57,824 nt of DNA, taken from contig NZ_JAHLPN010000018.1 in assembly GCF_018917935.1 (NCBI RefSeq), positions 1-57,824 on the forward strand, written 5' to 3'. Shown piece by piece: positions 1-8,799 of the stretch. Position 1 is the stretch's first letter. Every line of letters begins with the position of its first letter. The notes beneath the pieces were generated by a model, which was not told the DNA's origin, did not search any database, and was given only the letters and a program-made list of their open reading frames with translations. Position numbers and translations under genes: made by a program. Source of the DNA: Kineothrix sp. MSJ-39 (GTDB taxonomy: Bacteria > Bacillota > Clostridia > Lachnospirales > Lachnospiraceae).

Positions 1-50
1 TTTTTATACCCAAAGATGCAGACCTGTTCAAAAATAGAAAAAATCATACA

Positions 51-96
51 AAGAAACGCCAAAACCGACATTTGCCGGAGTTGGCGTTTCTTTGTT
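51..96. terminator. Bidirectional intrinsic terminator
   Basis: A 12-bp perfect stem (51-62 with 81-92) encloses a C/G-rich loop. It is followed by a T-rich run on both strands. It lies just past the stop codon of the minus-strand recombinase and probably ends that transcript, as well as any plus-strand transcript entering from the left. Confidence 0.75.
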
Positions 97-124
97 AGGG
101 ACTTATTTTACAGCCCCTTTTTTG

Positions 125-1045
125 TCATATATGAAAATCCTTCCTCGGATGCTTGGTGGCCAGAATGTTTCGCTGCTTCGCGACAGCAACGTGCGTGTAG
201 ATCTGGGTGACGTTGATGGAACTGTGTCCCAGCATTTCCTGAATGTATCGAATGTCAACGTCGGCCTCTAATAAGCTGGTGGCAAAGGTATGGCGAAACA
301 TATGTGGCGTGATATGCAGGTCGATAGCGGCAAGAGAGGAGTATTTGGTGATCATTCTGCGGACGGACTGATCGGACAAAGCTCTTCCCGCCTGGTTGGC
401 AAAAAAATGATGACAGCCTTCGATTTCTGTATGAAAGTCATGTCTGTATTCTGATAAAATATGGATGACTTCATCGCTTCCAATCTGAATGCGCCTTTCT
501 TTGTCACCTTTTCCGTAAATAAGAATCGTTCCGTCGTATAAGTTGACATCATGACTTTTTAAGGTGCATAATTCGGAAATCCGCATACCCGTTGCAAACA
601 AAAGCTCTGCAACAGCAGCATCTCTCAAGGCATTTCTTTTCTGGTAGAGTGTTGTTGCAGTTTTGCGCTGCTTGTAAATAGTGGTTAAGAATGTTTCAAC
701 GACCGGTAGAGGAATGGTTTTGGGTAATATGGCCGGTTCACGAAAACGGATCTGTAATTTGTTAAAGGGATTACGGATGAGAATGTCTTTGTATTCAAGG
801 TAATGAAAAAAGGCTTTCACAGAGGCTATTTTCCGTTTGACGGTTTTAGGCTTGTATTGCTTATGCAGTGCTGCAATATAGGCTTCAAGAGCTGCAGAGC
901 TGAGCGCGGGAAGCTCCACGGGAGGAGTCTGTTCTGAAAACTGCCGCAGATCGATCCTATATGCTTTCAGGGTCTTTTCATCCAGACGTTTCTGTGAGCT
1001 GCAATATGCCAGATAATTTTCGATAAGTGTTTGTGTCGTATCCAT
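125..1045 (-). CDS. Tyrosine recombinase, XerC/XerD family
   Basis: 306 residues, the normal size for a Xer recombinase. An N-terminal SAM-like core-binding domain (about 5-90) precedes the catalytic domain. The catalytic set is complete: Arg155 in ATGMRISEL, Lys179 in YGKGDKERR, His248 and Arg251 in HMFRH, His274 in LGHSS and the nucleophile Tyr283 in QIYTHV. It would cut and rejoin DNA through a 3'-phosphotyrosine, as in chromosome dimer resolution at dif. AAGGAGA sits before the ATG. A tRNA-Leu lies beyond its 5' end, but I see no excisionase, att repeats or cargo, so a housekeeping Xer is likelier than an element integrase. XerC and XerD cannot be told apart here. Confidence 0.9.
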   Translation of the reverse strand: MDTTQTLIENYLAYCSSQKRLDEKTLKAYRIDLRQFSEQTPPVELPALSSAALEAYIAALHKQYKPKTVKRKIASVKAFFHYLEYKDILIRNPFNKLQIRFREPAILPKTIPLPVVETFLTTIYKQRKTATTLYQKRNALRDAAVAELLFATGMRISELCTLKSHDVNLYDGTILIYGKGDKERRIQIGSDEVIHILSEYRHDFHTEIEGCHHFFANQAGRALSDQSVRRMITKYSSLAAIDLHITPHMFRHTFATSLLEADVDIRYIQEMLGHSSINVTQIYTHVAVAKQRNILATKHPRKDFHI

Positions 1046-1189
1046 AATGTTCTCCTTTGGTATAAATTTAGATACCGAAGATTATAGCGTACATAGATTC
1101 AATACACGGAAAATTCAGACGAAAAAATACCGCCCAAAGTGACAAAAGAACTTAAAAAATACGAAGTTCAAAAAAAATGTATTTTGCTG

Positions 1190-1218
1190 TTGACACAGAC
1201 GCTTTAAAATGATATTAT
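1190..1218 (+). promoter_or_regulatory. Promoter of tRNA-Leu(AAG)
   Basis: TTGACA (1190-1195), a 17-bp spacer and TATTAT (1213-1218). This near-consensus vegetative promoter lies about 25 bp before the tRNA 5' end. Confidence 0.85.
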
Positions 1219-1243
1219 ACTAATCGCGGCAAACAAAACGCAT

Positions 1244-1328
1244 GCGGAAGTGTCGGAACTGGCAGACGAGCAAGACTAAGGATCTTGTGATCATTGCGAT
1301 CGTGTGGGTTCAAGTCCCATCTTCCGCA
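1244..1328 (+). tRNA. tRNA-Leu (anticodon AAG)
   Basis: The acceptor stem GCGGAAG (1244-1250) pairs with CTTCCGC (1321-1327), and the discriminator is A1328. The anticodon stem CAAGA/TCTTG encloses loop CTAAGGA, giving anticodon AAG at 1278-1280. A long variable arm, typical of class II tRNA-Leu, precedes the GTTCAAGTC T-loop region. CCA is not encoded. A34 would need deamination to inosine to read codons other than CUU. Confidence 0.93.
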
Positions 1329-1348
1329 TTATATAATTATCAGAGCAT

Positions 1349-1380
1349 GCTCTTGAATCTCAGGATTCAAGAGCTTTTTT
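1349..1380 (+). terminator. Terminator after tRNA-Leu(AAG)
   Basis: A perfect 11-bp stem (1349-1359 with 1364-1374), a 4-nt loop and then six T residues. Confidence 0.9.
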
Positions 1381-1434
1381 CATAGAAAATTACGTCCTAT
1401 GAATTAAGGGATGCATGATGCAGGTGTTGGAAGT

Positions 1435-1463
1435 TTGATTGCATAGCCATATCATGATATAAT
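1435..1463 (+). promoter_or_regulatory. Promoter of the hybrid histidine kinase
   Basis: TTGATT (1435-1440), a 17-bp spacer and TATAAT (1458-1463). Transcription should begin near 1470. That puts a possible TTG start at 1464 outside the mRNA and supports the ATG at 1494. Confidence 0.8.
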
Positions 1464-1493
1464 TTGAAGAATGAAGTAAAAGAGAGTACGCAT

Positions 1494-3605
1494 ATGAAAG
1501 AAAATACTGTAAACAGCAGAGATTTGGAAAAGGCATTGGCAGAGGCAACGCGAAATAAAGAACAGCTTGAGCAGAGAATTGTTTCATTACATAATATTCA
1601 TGCGGCGCTATCTTCAGGTGCATGGAATCTTCTGTATGATAAGGAAGGAAATCTTGTCGCAGTGAACTGGTCAGATACATTGCGGCAGATGCTGGGATTT
1701 TCATCAACGGAGGATTTTCCCAATACATTTGAAACATGGTCGGACAGACTGCATCCGGAAGACAAAGAAAATGCATTGGGAGAATATGAAAGCGTGCTTG
1801 CAGATAAGACGGGCAGGAAGGTTTACGATGTGGAATACAGGCTTATGTCTAAGAGTGGAGAGTACCACTGGTTCCGCTCTACCGGTTATTTGTCAAGAAG
1901 AGCGGATGGCTCACCCCAGTCTTTTGACGGTATTTTTATCAACCACGATGAAAGACATACAATCGATGAGAAGCTGCAGCGTACACTGAAAGAGGCGCAG
2001 GATGTCCGGGATGAACTGCTGCTGGATCATGAGATCATATCGGCTGTCAGTAAACTCTATTTTTCTATTTATCGAATAGACCTTGAGAAGGATTTTTATG
2101 AAGAAATATCCAGTGACCGGTCTGTACACCGGCTTACAGGGCACGAAGGGAAAGCACAGAAGAAGATGTATGAGCTGTGTGATTCTATTGTATCGGAGAA
2201 GTACAGAGAGGCAGTACGTCATTTCTTTAATCTGTCTACCGTTGCAGAGCGGTTAAGGAATACAGATACGGTAGAGATGGAGTATTTATCAACAGATGGG
2301 AACTGGCATCAGGCAAGATTTATAGAGAAAAAGCGAAATGAAGATGGCAGGGTTACGCATATTTTGTATGTTACCCGTATTGTCAGTCAGGAAAAGCAAA
2401 AGGAACTGGAAAAGCAAAGGCTGGAAGTTGCCTATAAAGTTGCGGAAAGCGCAAATGAGGCGAAAACCACATTTCTGCTGAATATGTCACATGATATCAG
2501 AACGCCTATGAATGCGATTATCGGATATTCGCAGTTAATGCGGAAAAAGCTGACGGATCCTGATCTTATTCATTACCAGGAAATGATAGAGGAGTCGGGG
2601 AATATACTGCTGTCTATTATCAATAATGTGCTCGATATGGCAAGGATTGAAAGTGGAAAGATGGAACTGGACGAAAACTATGATGCGGTGGGGTCTATTG
2701 TTTCCAAAATATGTCAGGTTTATCAGGAAGAGGCAGAGAAGAAGGGAATTCACATTATTTATCAGGAGAATATCCCCAATCTGCATGTACTGTGTGATAT
2801 TACGAAGATAGAAGAAATCTTTACGAATCTGATCAGTAACTCTATCAAGTATACGCTTTCAGGTGGAAGAATTGATGTGAGTATAGAGGAAGTACCCTGT
2901 GAAAAAAAGGGGTATGTAGCCATTAAGACAACAGTCCGGGATACAGGGATCGGAATGAGTAAGGATTTTATACCGCGTATTTTTGAACCGTTTGAGCGGG
3001 AAAGGAATACGACAGCGGGAAAGGTTGCGGGCACAGGACTTGGTCTGCCGATTGTAAAGAAGCTGGTAGAACTTATGGAGGGAACGATTGAAGTGGAGAG
3101 TGAACTCGGTAAGGGCAGCAAATTTACTGTTATTATTCCGCATAAACTTGTAGACAGTAAGCTGTATGAAAAGAATGAGCCGGCTCCTGCAGGAGATTTC
3201 AGGCGTGTATTTGAGGGGAAACAGATTCTGTTAGCGGAGGATAACGATCTGAACGCGGAAATCGCAACAGTTATTCTGGAGGATATGGGATTCGTAGTAG
3301 ACCGGGCAGAAGATGGAATCATATGTGTGAATAAAATGGAGCAGCAGAAAGCGGGCACATATGATATCATTTTAATGGATATTCAAATGCCAAATATGGA
3401 TGGGTATAAGGCTACGCAGATGATAAGACAGCTCCCGGACAGTAAAAAGGCTTCTATACCAATCGTTGCAATGACCGCAAATGCTTTTGAAGAAGACCGG
3501 AAAAGGGCATTTGAAATGGGAATGAACGGACATATCGCAAAGCCGATAGATATTGAAAATATCAGAAGTACACTGGCACCGCTGTTAACGACACAAAAAA
3601 GATGA
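1494..3605 (+). CDS. PAS hybrid sensor histidine kinase/response regulator
   Basis: 703 residues from the ATG at 1494, chosen because the promoter -10 overlaps the upstream in-frame TTG. An N-terminal coiled region is followed by a PAS_3-like fold (about 35-150) and a second PAS-like segment (about 170-300). Next come a HisKA domain with phospho-acceptor His333 in MSHDIRTPMNAIIGY and an HATPase_c domain (NLISNSIKYT, DTGIGMS, GTGLGLPIV). The C-terminal receiver (about 575-700) has phospho-acceptor Asp629 in ILMDIQMPNMDGY. No transmembrane segment is visible, so it should be cytosolic. It is monocistronic and no output partner is adjacent. The signal is unknown. Confidence 0.92.
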   Translation: MKENTVNSRDLEKALAEATRNKEQLEQRIVSLHNIHAALSSGAWNLLYDKEGNLVAVNWSDTLRQMLGFSSTEDFPNTFETWSDRLHPEDKENALGEYESVLADKTGRKVYDVEYRLMSKSGEYHWFRSTGYLSRRADGSPQSFDGIFINHDERHTIDEKLQRTLKEAQDVRDELLLDHEIISAVSKLYFSIYRIDLEKDFYEEISSDRSVHRLTGHEGKAQKKMYELCDSIVSEKYREAVRHFFNLSTVAERLRNTDTVEMEYLSTDGNWHQARFIEKKRNEDGRVTHILYVTRIVSQEKQKELEKQRLEVAYKVAESANEAKTTFLLNMSHDIRTPMNAIIGYSQLMRKKLTDPDLIHYQEMIEESGNILLSIINNVLDMARIESGKMELDENYDAVGSIVSKICQVYQEEAEKKGIHIIYQENIPNLHVLCDITKIEEIFTNLISNSIKYTLSGGRIDVSIEEVPCEKKGYVAIKTTVRDTGIGMSKDFIPRIFEPFERERNTTAGKVAGTGLGLPIVKKLVELMEGTIEVESELGKGSKFTVIIPHKLVDSKLYEKNEPAPAGDFRRVFEGKQILLAEDNDLNAEIATVILEDMGFVVDRAEDGIICVNKMEQQKAGTYDIILMDIQMPNMDGYKATQMIRQLPDSKKASIPIVAMTANAFEEDRKRAFEMGMNGHIAKPIDIENIRSTLAPLLTTQKR

Positions 3606-3681
3606 AAAAGCCTTGCATTATTTCAAAAAAAGTCCGATACTATAAATAGGAAAAGTGTTTTTCTTCAAAGGAGTGAAGCAT

Positions 3682-4464
3682 ATGAGTATTCGAATCACAG
3701 GAAGAACAGATTACAGCGCATTATTTTCTTCCCTGAACGGTGGAAAATCTACGGGAATCGGCGGCGGAAGTTATTCGCTTGCTGATTACGCCAGCATAAA
3801 GAATGGCAGCTATGGCAAGCTGATGAAGGCATATTATACAAAGGCAGCCTCATCGGACACGGCAACTGCCGCGAAGAAGACAAACAGCAAGACAGCTACA
3901 GCAGATACAACATCTGAAAATGCATCTCTGCAGAAGAGTGCCAATGCACTTGTGAAATCTGCCGAAAGCTTATTGAAAACCGGTAAGGACTCCGTTTTCA
4001 AGGAGAAGGATATCACGACAAAGGATGAGAACGGTGTTGAAAAGACGACAAAGGGCTATGATACGGATGCAATTTATAAAGCGGTATCCGCATTTGCAAA
4101 TGACTATAACAGCGTTCTGAGTGCAGCAGCAAAGTCAAAGAACAGCAGTGTTGTTTCAACAGCTTCCAATATGGTGCAGCAGACAGTTGCAAATGAAAAG
4201 ATGCTTTCTAAGATCGGTATCACGATCGGAGAGGACAATAAGCTCTCTGTAGATGAAAAGAAATTGAAAGCAGCAGATATGACAACGGTGAAGAGCATGA
4301 TGAACGGAAACGGCTCTTTTGCTTACGGCGTACAGACAAAGGCATCCTTTATCAGTATGTATGCAAAGAATGACCAGAATAAAGCCAGTGGTGTATATGG
4401 TTCTTCAGCAACTTATACCGCATCTCTATTCTCAAATGGAGACATCTGGAACAGCTTTATTTAA
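3682..4464 (+). CDS. FliD-C-like (flagellar cap-related) orphan protein
   Basis: 260 residues. The ATG at 3682 follows AAAGGAG at 3668; a longer in-frame reading begins inside the leader. The N-terminal half is rich in Gly, Ser, Thr and Lys. The C-terminal half (about 145-240) has the pattern NDYNSVL, KIGITIGEDNKLSVDEKKL, which resembles the C-terminal part of flagellar hook-associated protein 2 (FliD). It is much shorter than a true FliD and has no signal peptide. No other flagellar structural gene is present in the window. A role in motility is inference from this resemblance; another secreted or surface role is possible. Confidence 0.6.
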   Translation: MSIRITGRTDYSALFSSLNGGKSTGIGGGSYSLADYASIKNGSYGKLMKAYYTKAASSDTATAAKKTNSKTATADTTSENASLQKSANALVKSAESLLKTGKDSVFKEKDITTKDENGVEKTTKGYDTDAIYKAVSAFANDYNSVLSAAAKSKNSSVVSTASNMVQQTVANEKMLSKIGITIGEDNKLSVDEKKLKAADMTTVKSMMNGNGSFAYGVQTKASFISMYAKNDQNKASGVYGSSATYTASLFSNGDIWNSFI

Positions 4465-4502
4465 AAAATTGTTCGAAAAAATAAAAAATTTTAAAATAGG
4501 CA

Positions 4503-4531
4503 TTGACAGAAGCCCTAAAAGAAGATACAAT
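4503..4531 (+). promoter_or_regulatory. Promoter of tRNA-Leu(CAG)
   Basis: TTGACA (4503-4508), a 17-bp spacer and TACAAT (4526-4531), ending 11 bp before the tRNA. Confidence 0.85.
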
Positions 4532-4542
4532 ACATCTTGCGC

Positions 4543-4626
4543 GCAGGAGTGGCGGAATTGGCAGACGCGCAGGCTTCAGGTGCCTGTGGTAGCAATATCG
4601 TGTGGGTTCAAGTCCCATCTCCTGCA
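4543..4626 (+). tRNA. tRNA-Leu (anticodon CAG)
   Basis: The acceptor GCAGGAG (4543-4549) pairs with CTCCTGC (4619-4625), with discriminator A4626. The anticodon stem CAGGC/GCCTG holds loop TTCAGGT, giving CAG at 4577-4579. A long variable arm marks it as class II. It shares its T-arm region with the tRNA-Leu at 1244. CCA is not encoded. Confidence 0.94.
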
Positions 4627-4631
4627 TACCA

Positions 4632-4666
4632 AACCTCAGCAGAATCTGCTGAGGTTTTCTTTTTTT
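4632..4666 (+). terminator. Terminator after tRNA-Leu(CAG)
   Basis: An 11-bp stem (4632-4642 with 4646-4656) with a 3-nt loop, followed by a long T-rich run. The remaining space up to dgt (4667-4837) holds no gene or clear promoter that I can see. Confidence 0.88.
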
Positions 4667-4837
4667 CTATATGTGATAGGAAATTCTGATCACACATAGA
4701 TGCGCCGCAAGGATGCGCACTTGTGCGAAGAAGAGATGGAAATCACAAAATTCACATAAGAAAAAAGGAATCCTGCGAAATGTGCAGAAAAATATAAATA
4801 GGGAGCCGTCAAGTGTCTTTGGAGGAAGAGAATCTAT

Positions 4838-5845
4838 ATGACAATCAGAGAGAATCTGGAACAAATGGAATGTACCAACCTGAGTCCGTATGCCTGCCTG
4901 AGTAAAAATTCAAAGGGCAGGGATCGGGAGGAAAAGCAATGCGATATCCGCCCTGTTTTCCAAAGGGACAGAGACAGAATTCTGCATTCCAAGTCGTTCA
5001 GGCGTTTGAAGGACAAAACACAGGTATTCCTGACGCCGGAAGGTGATCATTACCGGACACGTATGACGCATACGCTGGAGGTTTCCCAGAATGCGCGTAC
5101 GATTGCAAAAGCTCTCCGCTTGAATGAAGATCTTGTAGAGGCGATTGCACTTGGGCATGATCTTGGGCATACGCCATTCGGTCATGCAGGGGAGAGGGCA
5201 CTGAACAGCGTCTGTCCGCTGGGCTTTGTACATAGTGAGCAGAGCGTCCGTACTGTTGAAGTACTGGAAAAGAACGGGCAGGGACTGAACCTGACGTATG
5301 AAGTGCGTGATGGGATCCGCAATCACCAGACGAGCTGTATGCCATCGACATTGGAAGGCAAGATCGTCCGTATGTCGGATAAGATCGCATATATCCATCA
5401 TGATATGGACGATGCGATCCGCGCAGGGATCCTGACGGATGCAGATGTGCCAAAGAGCATCGGCGATGTGATCGGTTATACGCTCGGAGAGCGGCTGGAT
5501 CACTTTATCCATGATATTGTGACAAACAGCGCGGGCAAGGATGATATTATCATGTCGGAGCCGGTAGCAAATGCGATGAAAGAGCTGCGTGCTTTCATGT
5601 TTGAAAATGTTTACCAGAATCCGGTAGCAAAAAGCGAAGAGAGCAAGGCAGAAAATCTCATTATTACCCTGTATGAGTATTATTTGAAAAATATGGATCT
5701 GATCCCGCGGGATATGCTGAATTTAATGGACCGCGACGGGACGCCGAAGGAGCAGATCGTTTGTGATTATGTAGGAGCCATGACAGACCGTTTTGCGATC
5801 GCAAAATATGAAGAAATTTATATTCCGAAAACGTGGCATGGTTAA
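4838..5845 (+). CDS. dgt: Deoxyguanosinetriphosphate triphosphohydrolase-like HD protein
   Basis: 335 residues. It is a member of the dGTPase HD family, which removes tripolyphosphate from dNTPs. The metal-binding HD-site histidines are visible in RMTHTLEVSQ (about His78) and HDLGHTPFGHAGERALN (about 107-122). GGAGG lies 13 nt before the ATG. It heads the block that continues into dnaG 12 bp downstream, a common clostridial arrangement that couples nucleotide pool control with replication initiation. Substrate preference within dNTPs cannot be read from sequence. Confidence 0.9.
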   Translation: MTIRENLEQMECTNLSPYACLSKNSKGRDREEKQCDIRPVFQRDRDRILHSKSFRRLKDKTQVFLTPEGDHYRTRMTHTLEVSQNARTIAKALRLNEDLVEAIALGHDLGHTPFGHAGERALNSVCPLGFVHSEQSVRTVEVLEKNGQGLNLTYEVRDGIRNHQTSCMPSTLEGKIVRMSDKIAYIHHDMDDAIRAGILTDADVPKSIGDVIGYTLGERLDHFIHDIVTNSAGKDDIIMSEPVANAMKELRAFMFENVYQNPVAKSEESKAENLIITLYEYYLKNMDLIPRDMLNLMDRDGTPKEQIVCDYVGAMTDRFAIAKYEEIYIPKTWHG

Positions 5846-5857
5846 GTTGGTGATAAA

Positions 5858-7651
5858 ATGTATTATTCTGATGAACTGGTAGAAGAAGTCAGACAACGAA
5901 ATGATATAGTAGATATTATCTCAGGCTATGTGAATCTGAAGAAAAAGGGCGGTAATTATTTCGGACTTTGTCCGTTCCACAATGAGAAGTCCGCTTCTTT
6001 TTCCGTCAGCCCCGGGAAACAGATGTATTACTGCTTCGGCTGCGGGGCAGGCGGTAATGTATTTACCTTTATCATGAATTATGAGAATTACACTTTTGCG
6101 GAAGCGATCAAGCTGCTGGCAGACAGGGCAGGGATCGCACTGCCGGAGATCGAGGATTCCAAGGAAGCGAGAGAAAAGGAAAATCGCAGGAAAACACTTC
6201 TGCAGATCAATAAGGAAGCTGCGACTTACTTTTATTATCAGCTGCGGGCACCGCAGGGACGTGTGGGGCTGGATTATCTGAAAGGCAGACAGCTCAGTGA
6301 TGAGACGATGAACCGGTTCGGACTGGGCTATTCGAATAAGACAAGCAGTGATCTTTGCCAGTATCTGCGCCACAAGGGTTATCCGGATGAACTGATCCGG
6401 GAGTCTGGCGTTGCGGTATTCAATGAAAAATATGGCATGAGCGATAAGTTCTGGAACCGTGTGATGTTTCCAATTCAGGATGTCAACCATCGAGTGATCG
6501 GCTTTGGTGGCAGGGTAATGGGAGAAGGCGAGCCCAAGTATTTAAACTCCCCGGAGACACCGGTATTTGACAAAAGCCGGAATCTGTACGGATTGAATTT
6601 TGCCAGGACGGCAAGACAGGATAATATCATTCTGTGTGAAGGCTATATGGATGTCATTGCCATGCACCAGGCTGGCTTTACGCAGGCGGTCGCATCGCTT
6701 GGAACGGCGTTTACAAGCGGACAGGCAAATCTGCTCAGGCGCTATACGGAGAATGTCATTTTGTCATATGACAGTGACGGAGCAGGTGTGAAAGCAGCAC
6801 TGCGTGCGATCGGTATTTTAAAAGAGGCAGGCTTGACCGGTAAGGTACTGAATCTGGAGCCGTATAAAGACCCGGATGAATTTATGAAAAATCTGGGGCG
6901 GGAGGAGTTCGCAAAACGTCTATCACAGGCGGAAAACACCTTTTTCTTTGAGCTTAGGATGATGCAGAAGCAATATGATCTTTCTGACCCGGAAGCAAAG
7001 ACGAAGTTTTACAATGAAATTGCAAAGAAGCTGTGTGGCTTTTCCGAAGAAGTGGAAAGAGAAAATTACACGGAGGCTGTGGCAGAGAAGTACAATATCA
7101 GCATGGAAAGCCTGAAAAAGCTTGTAACAGGCTATGCGGCAAAAATGGGCATGGCGGCTGAGGTTATACGGCCGAAACAGCCCGTGCAGCAGAAAAATAC
7201 GCCGAAAGAGCAACAGGAGAATGTACAGAAGCTGCTTCTGACATGGCTGGTTGAAGAACCGCATCTATACAAAAAGATCAAAAAATATATCACGCCGCTT
7301 TCTTTTACGAATGAATTGTACAGGCAGGTTGCGCAGGAGCTGTTCCCGAAGCTGGAAGAAGGAAAACCGAATCCGGCAGCGATCATCAGCCGGTTTTCAC
7401 AGGAAGAAGAGCAGCGCGAGGCGGCATCTTTATTTAATACAAAGCTGCCTTATATGCAGCAGGATATGGAATCGCAGTCACAGGTGCAGGAAAGAGAAAA
7501 AGCGTTTCATGATATTGTTGTCAAGGTAAAACGGAATGCCTACGAACAGGATCTGAAAGCATCGGGGTCTGATATGGAGGCACTTTCCCGTGTTATTTCG
7601 GGCAGACAGGAGCTGGACGAGCTCGAGAAAACGCATATTTCTTTTGATTAA
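5858..7651 (+). CDS. dnaG: DNA primase
   Basis: 597 residues, normal for DnaG. It synthesises RNA primers at the replication fork. The N-terminal CHC2 zinc finger uses Cys38, His41, Cys59 and Cys62 (CPFHNEKSASF, YYCFGCGAGGN). The TOPRIM domain carries the catalytic Glu in ILCEGYMDVIA (about 262) and the acidic pair in LSYDSDGAG (about 303). The last 150 or so residues form the poorly conserved helicase-interaction domain. It is co-transcribed with dgt upstream and rpoD 38 bp downstream, as in the classic macromolecular synthesis operon, which here lacks rpsU. Confidence 0.97.
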   Translation: MYYSDELVEEVRQRNDIVDIISGYVNLKKKGGNYFGLCPFHNEKSASFSVSPGKQMYYCFGCGAGGNVFTFIMNYENYTFAEAIKLLADRAGIALPEIEDSKEAREKENRRKTLLQINKEAATYFYYQLRAPQGRVGLDYLKGRQLSDETMNRFGLGYSNKTSSDLCQYLRHKGYPDELIRESGVAVFNEKYGMSDKFWNRVMFPIQDVNHRVIGFGGRVMGEGEPKYLNSPETPVFDKSRNLYGLNFARTARQDNIILCEGYMDVIAMHQAGFTQAVASLGTAFTSGQANLLRRYTENVILSYDSDGAGVKAALRAIGILKEAGLTGKVLNLEPYKDPDEFMKNLGREEFAKRLSQAENTFFFELRMMQKQYDLSDPEAKTKFYNEIAKKLCGFSEEVERENYTEAVAEKYNISMESLKKLVTGYAAKMGMAAEVIRPKQPVQQKNTPKEQQENVQKLLLTWLVEEPHLYKKIKKYITPLSFTNELYRQVAQELFPKLEEGKPNPAAIISRFSQEEEQREAASLFNTKLPYMQQDMESQSQVQEREKAFHDIVVKVKRNAYEQDLKASGSDMEALSRVISGRQELDELEKTHISFD

Positions 7652-7689
7652 GGTTAAAATAGATACATAAATGGAAGGATGGAAAAAAG

Positions 7690-8799
7690 ATGGACGAAAA
7701 CACACAGGCAAGACTGGATGAAAAACTGAAAGAGGTTTTGGCACTTGCCAAGAAAAAGAAAAATGTTCTGGATTATCAGCAGGTAGTGGATTCTTTCGCT
7801 GAGCTTTCTTTAGAGGATGATCAGCTTGACAAGATCGTAGAATATCTGGAGCACAACGGCGTGGATGTGCTGCGTATTACCGATGATGATGAGCCGGATG
7901 AAGAAATGCTGCTGGCAGAGGAAGAAGAGGTTGATGTTGAGAATATCGATCTTTCTGTCCCGGATGGTGTCAGCATTGAGGATCCTGTCCGTATGTATCT
8001 GAAGGAGATCGGTAAGGTACCGCTTCTGAGTGCAGAGGAAGAGATTGAGCTTGCAAAGAAGATGGAAGAAGGCGATGAAGAGGCAAAGAAAAAATTAGCA
8101 GAGGCTAACCTTCGTTTGGTTGTCAGCATCGCAAAGCGTTATGTGGGACGTGGTATGCTGTTCCTTGATCTGATCCAGGAAGGTAACCTTGGTCTGATCA
8201 AGGCAGTTGAAAAATTCGATTATCGGAAAGGATATAAATTCTCTACGTATGCAACATGGTGGATCCGTCAGGCGATCACAAGAGCCATCGCCGATCAGGC
8301 AAGAACGATCCGTATCCCTGTGCATATGGTGGAAACGATCAATAAACTGATCAGAGTCAGCAGACAGCTCTTACAGGAGCTTGGACGCGAACCTACGCCG
8401 GAAGAAATTGCAAAGGAAATGAATATGCCGGTAGACCGTGTACGTGAAATCTTAAAGATCTCTCAGGAACCGGTTTCTCTGGAAACACCGATCGGTGAAG
8501 AGGAAGATTCCCACCTTGGCGATTTTATTCAGGATGACAATGTGCCAGTACCTGCAGATGCAGCGGCATTTACGCTCCTCAGAGAGCAGCTCAATGAGGT
8601 GCTTGACACACTGACAGAGCGTGAGCAGAAGGTACTTAAGCTCCGTTTCGGTCTGGACGACGGACGTGCCAGAACACTGGAAGAGGTTGGGCGTGAGTTC
8701 AATGTTACAAGAGAGCGAATCCGTCAGATCGAAGCAAAAGCACTGCGTAAGCTCCGTCATCCGAGCAGAAGCCGTAAGCTGAAGGATTATCTGGATTAA
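7690..8799 (+). CDS. rpoD: Primary RNA polymerase sigma factor (sigma-70/SigA)
   Basis: 369 residues. After a short acidic N-terminal region (about 60-90), region 1.2 begins at [14 protein letters not shown]. The core region 2 follows ([53 protein letters not shown]). Region 3 is next, and region 4 ends in the helix-turn-helix [20 protein letters not shown]. These are the diagnostic motifs of the housekeeping sigma factor, matching the TTGACA/TATAAT promoters seen across the window. The start ATG follows GGAAGGATGG. The stop codon overlaps the next gene's start. Confidence 0.97.
   Translation: MDENTQARLDEKLKEVLALAKKKKNVLDYQQVVDSFAELSLEDDQLDKIVEYLEHNGVDVLRITDDDEPDEEMLLAEEEEVDVENIDLSVPDGVSIEDPVRMYLKEIGKVPLLSAEEEIELAKKMEEGDEEAKKKLAEANLRLVVSIAKRYVGRGMLFLDLIQEGNLGLIKAVEKFDYRKGYKFSTYATWWIRQAITRAIADQARTIRIPVHMVETINKLIRVSRQLLQELGREPTPEEIAKEMNMPVDRVREILKISQEPVSLETPIGEEEDSHLGDFIQDDNVPVPADAAAFTLLREQLNEVLDTLTEREQKVLKLRFGLDDGRARTLEEVGREFNVTRERIRQIEAKALRKLRHPSRSRKLKDYLD

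Noticed and set aside
125-1328. Integrase plus tRNA as the edge of an integrated element
   Set aside because: A Xer-type gene and a tRNA-Leu are adjacent, but no tRNA 3'-end duplication, excisionase, phage or conjugation genes are present. The neighbouring genes are ordinary chromosomal ones.
1464-1493. TTG start for the histidine kinase
   Set aside because: It overlaps the promoter -10 and would lie upstream of the transcription start.
3613-3643. Sigma-28 promoter (CCGATA at 3634-3639) before the FliD-like gene
   Set aside because: The -10-like CCGATA is present, but no TAAA -35 occurs at the required spacing. A vegetative TTGCAT/TACTAT pair has 19-bp spacing. Evidence is too weak for either.
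4319-4699. 126-codon open frame across the FliD-like 3' end and tRNA-Leu
   Set aside because: It runs through a tRNA gene and its terminator and overlaps a real gene in another frame. No ribosome site.
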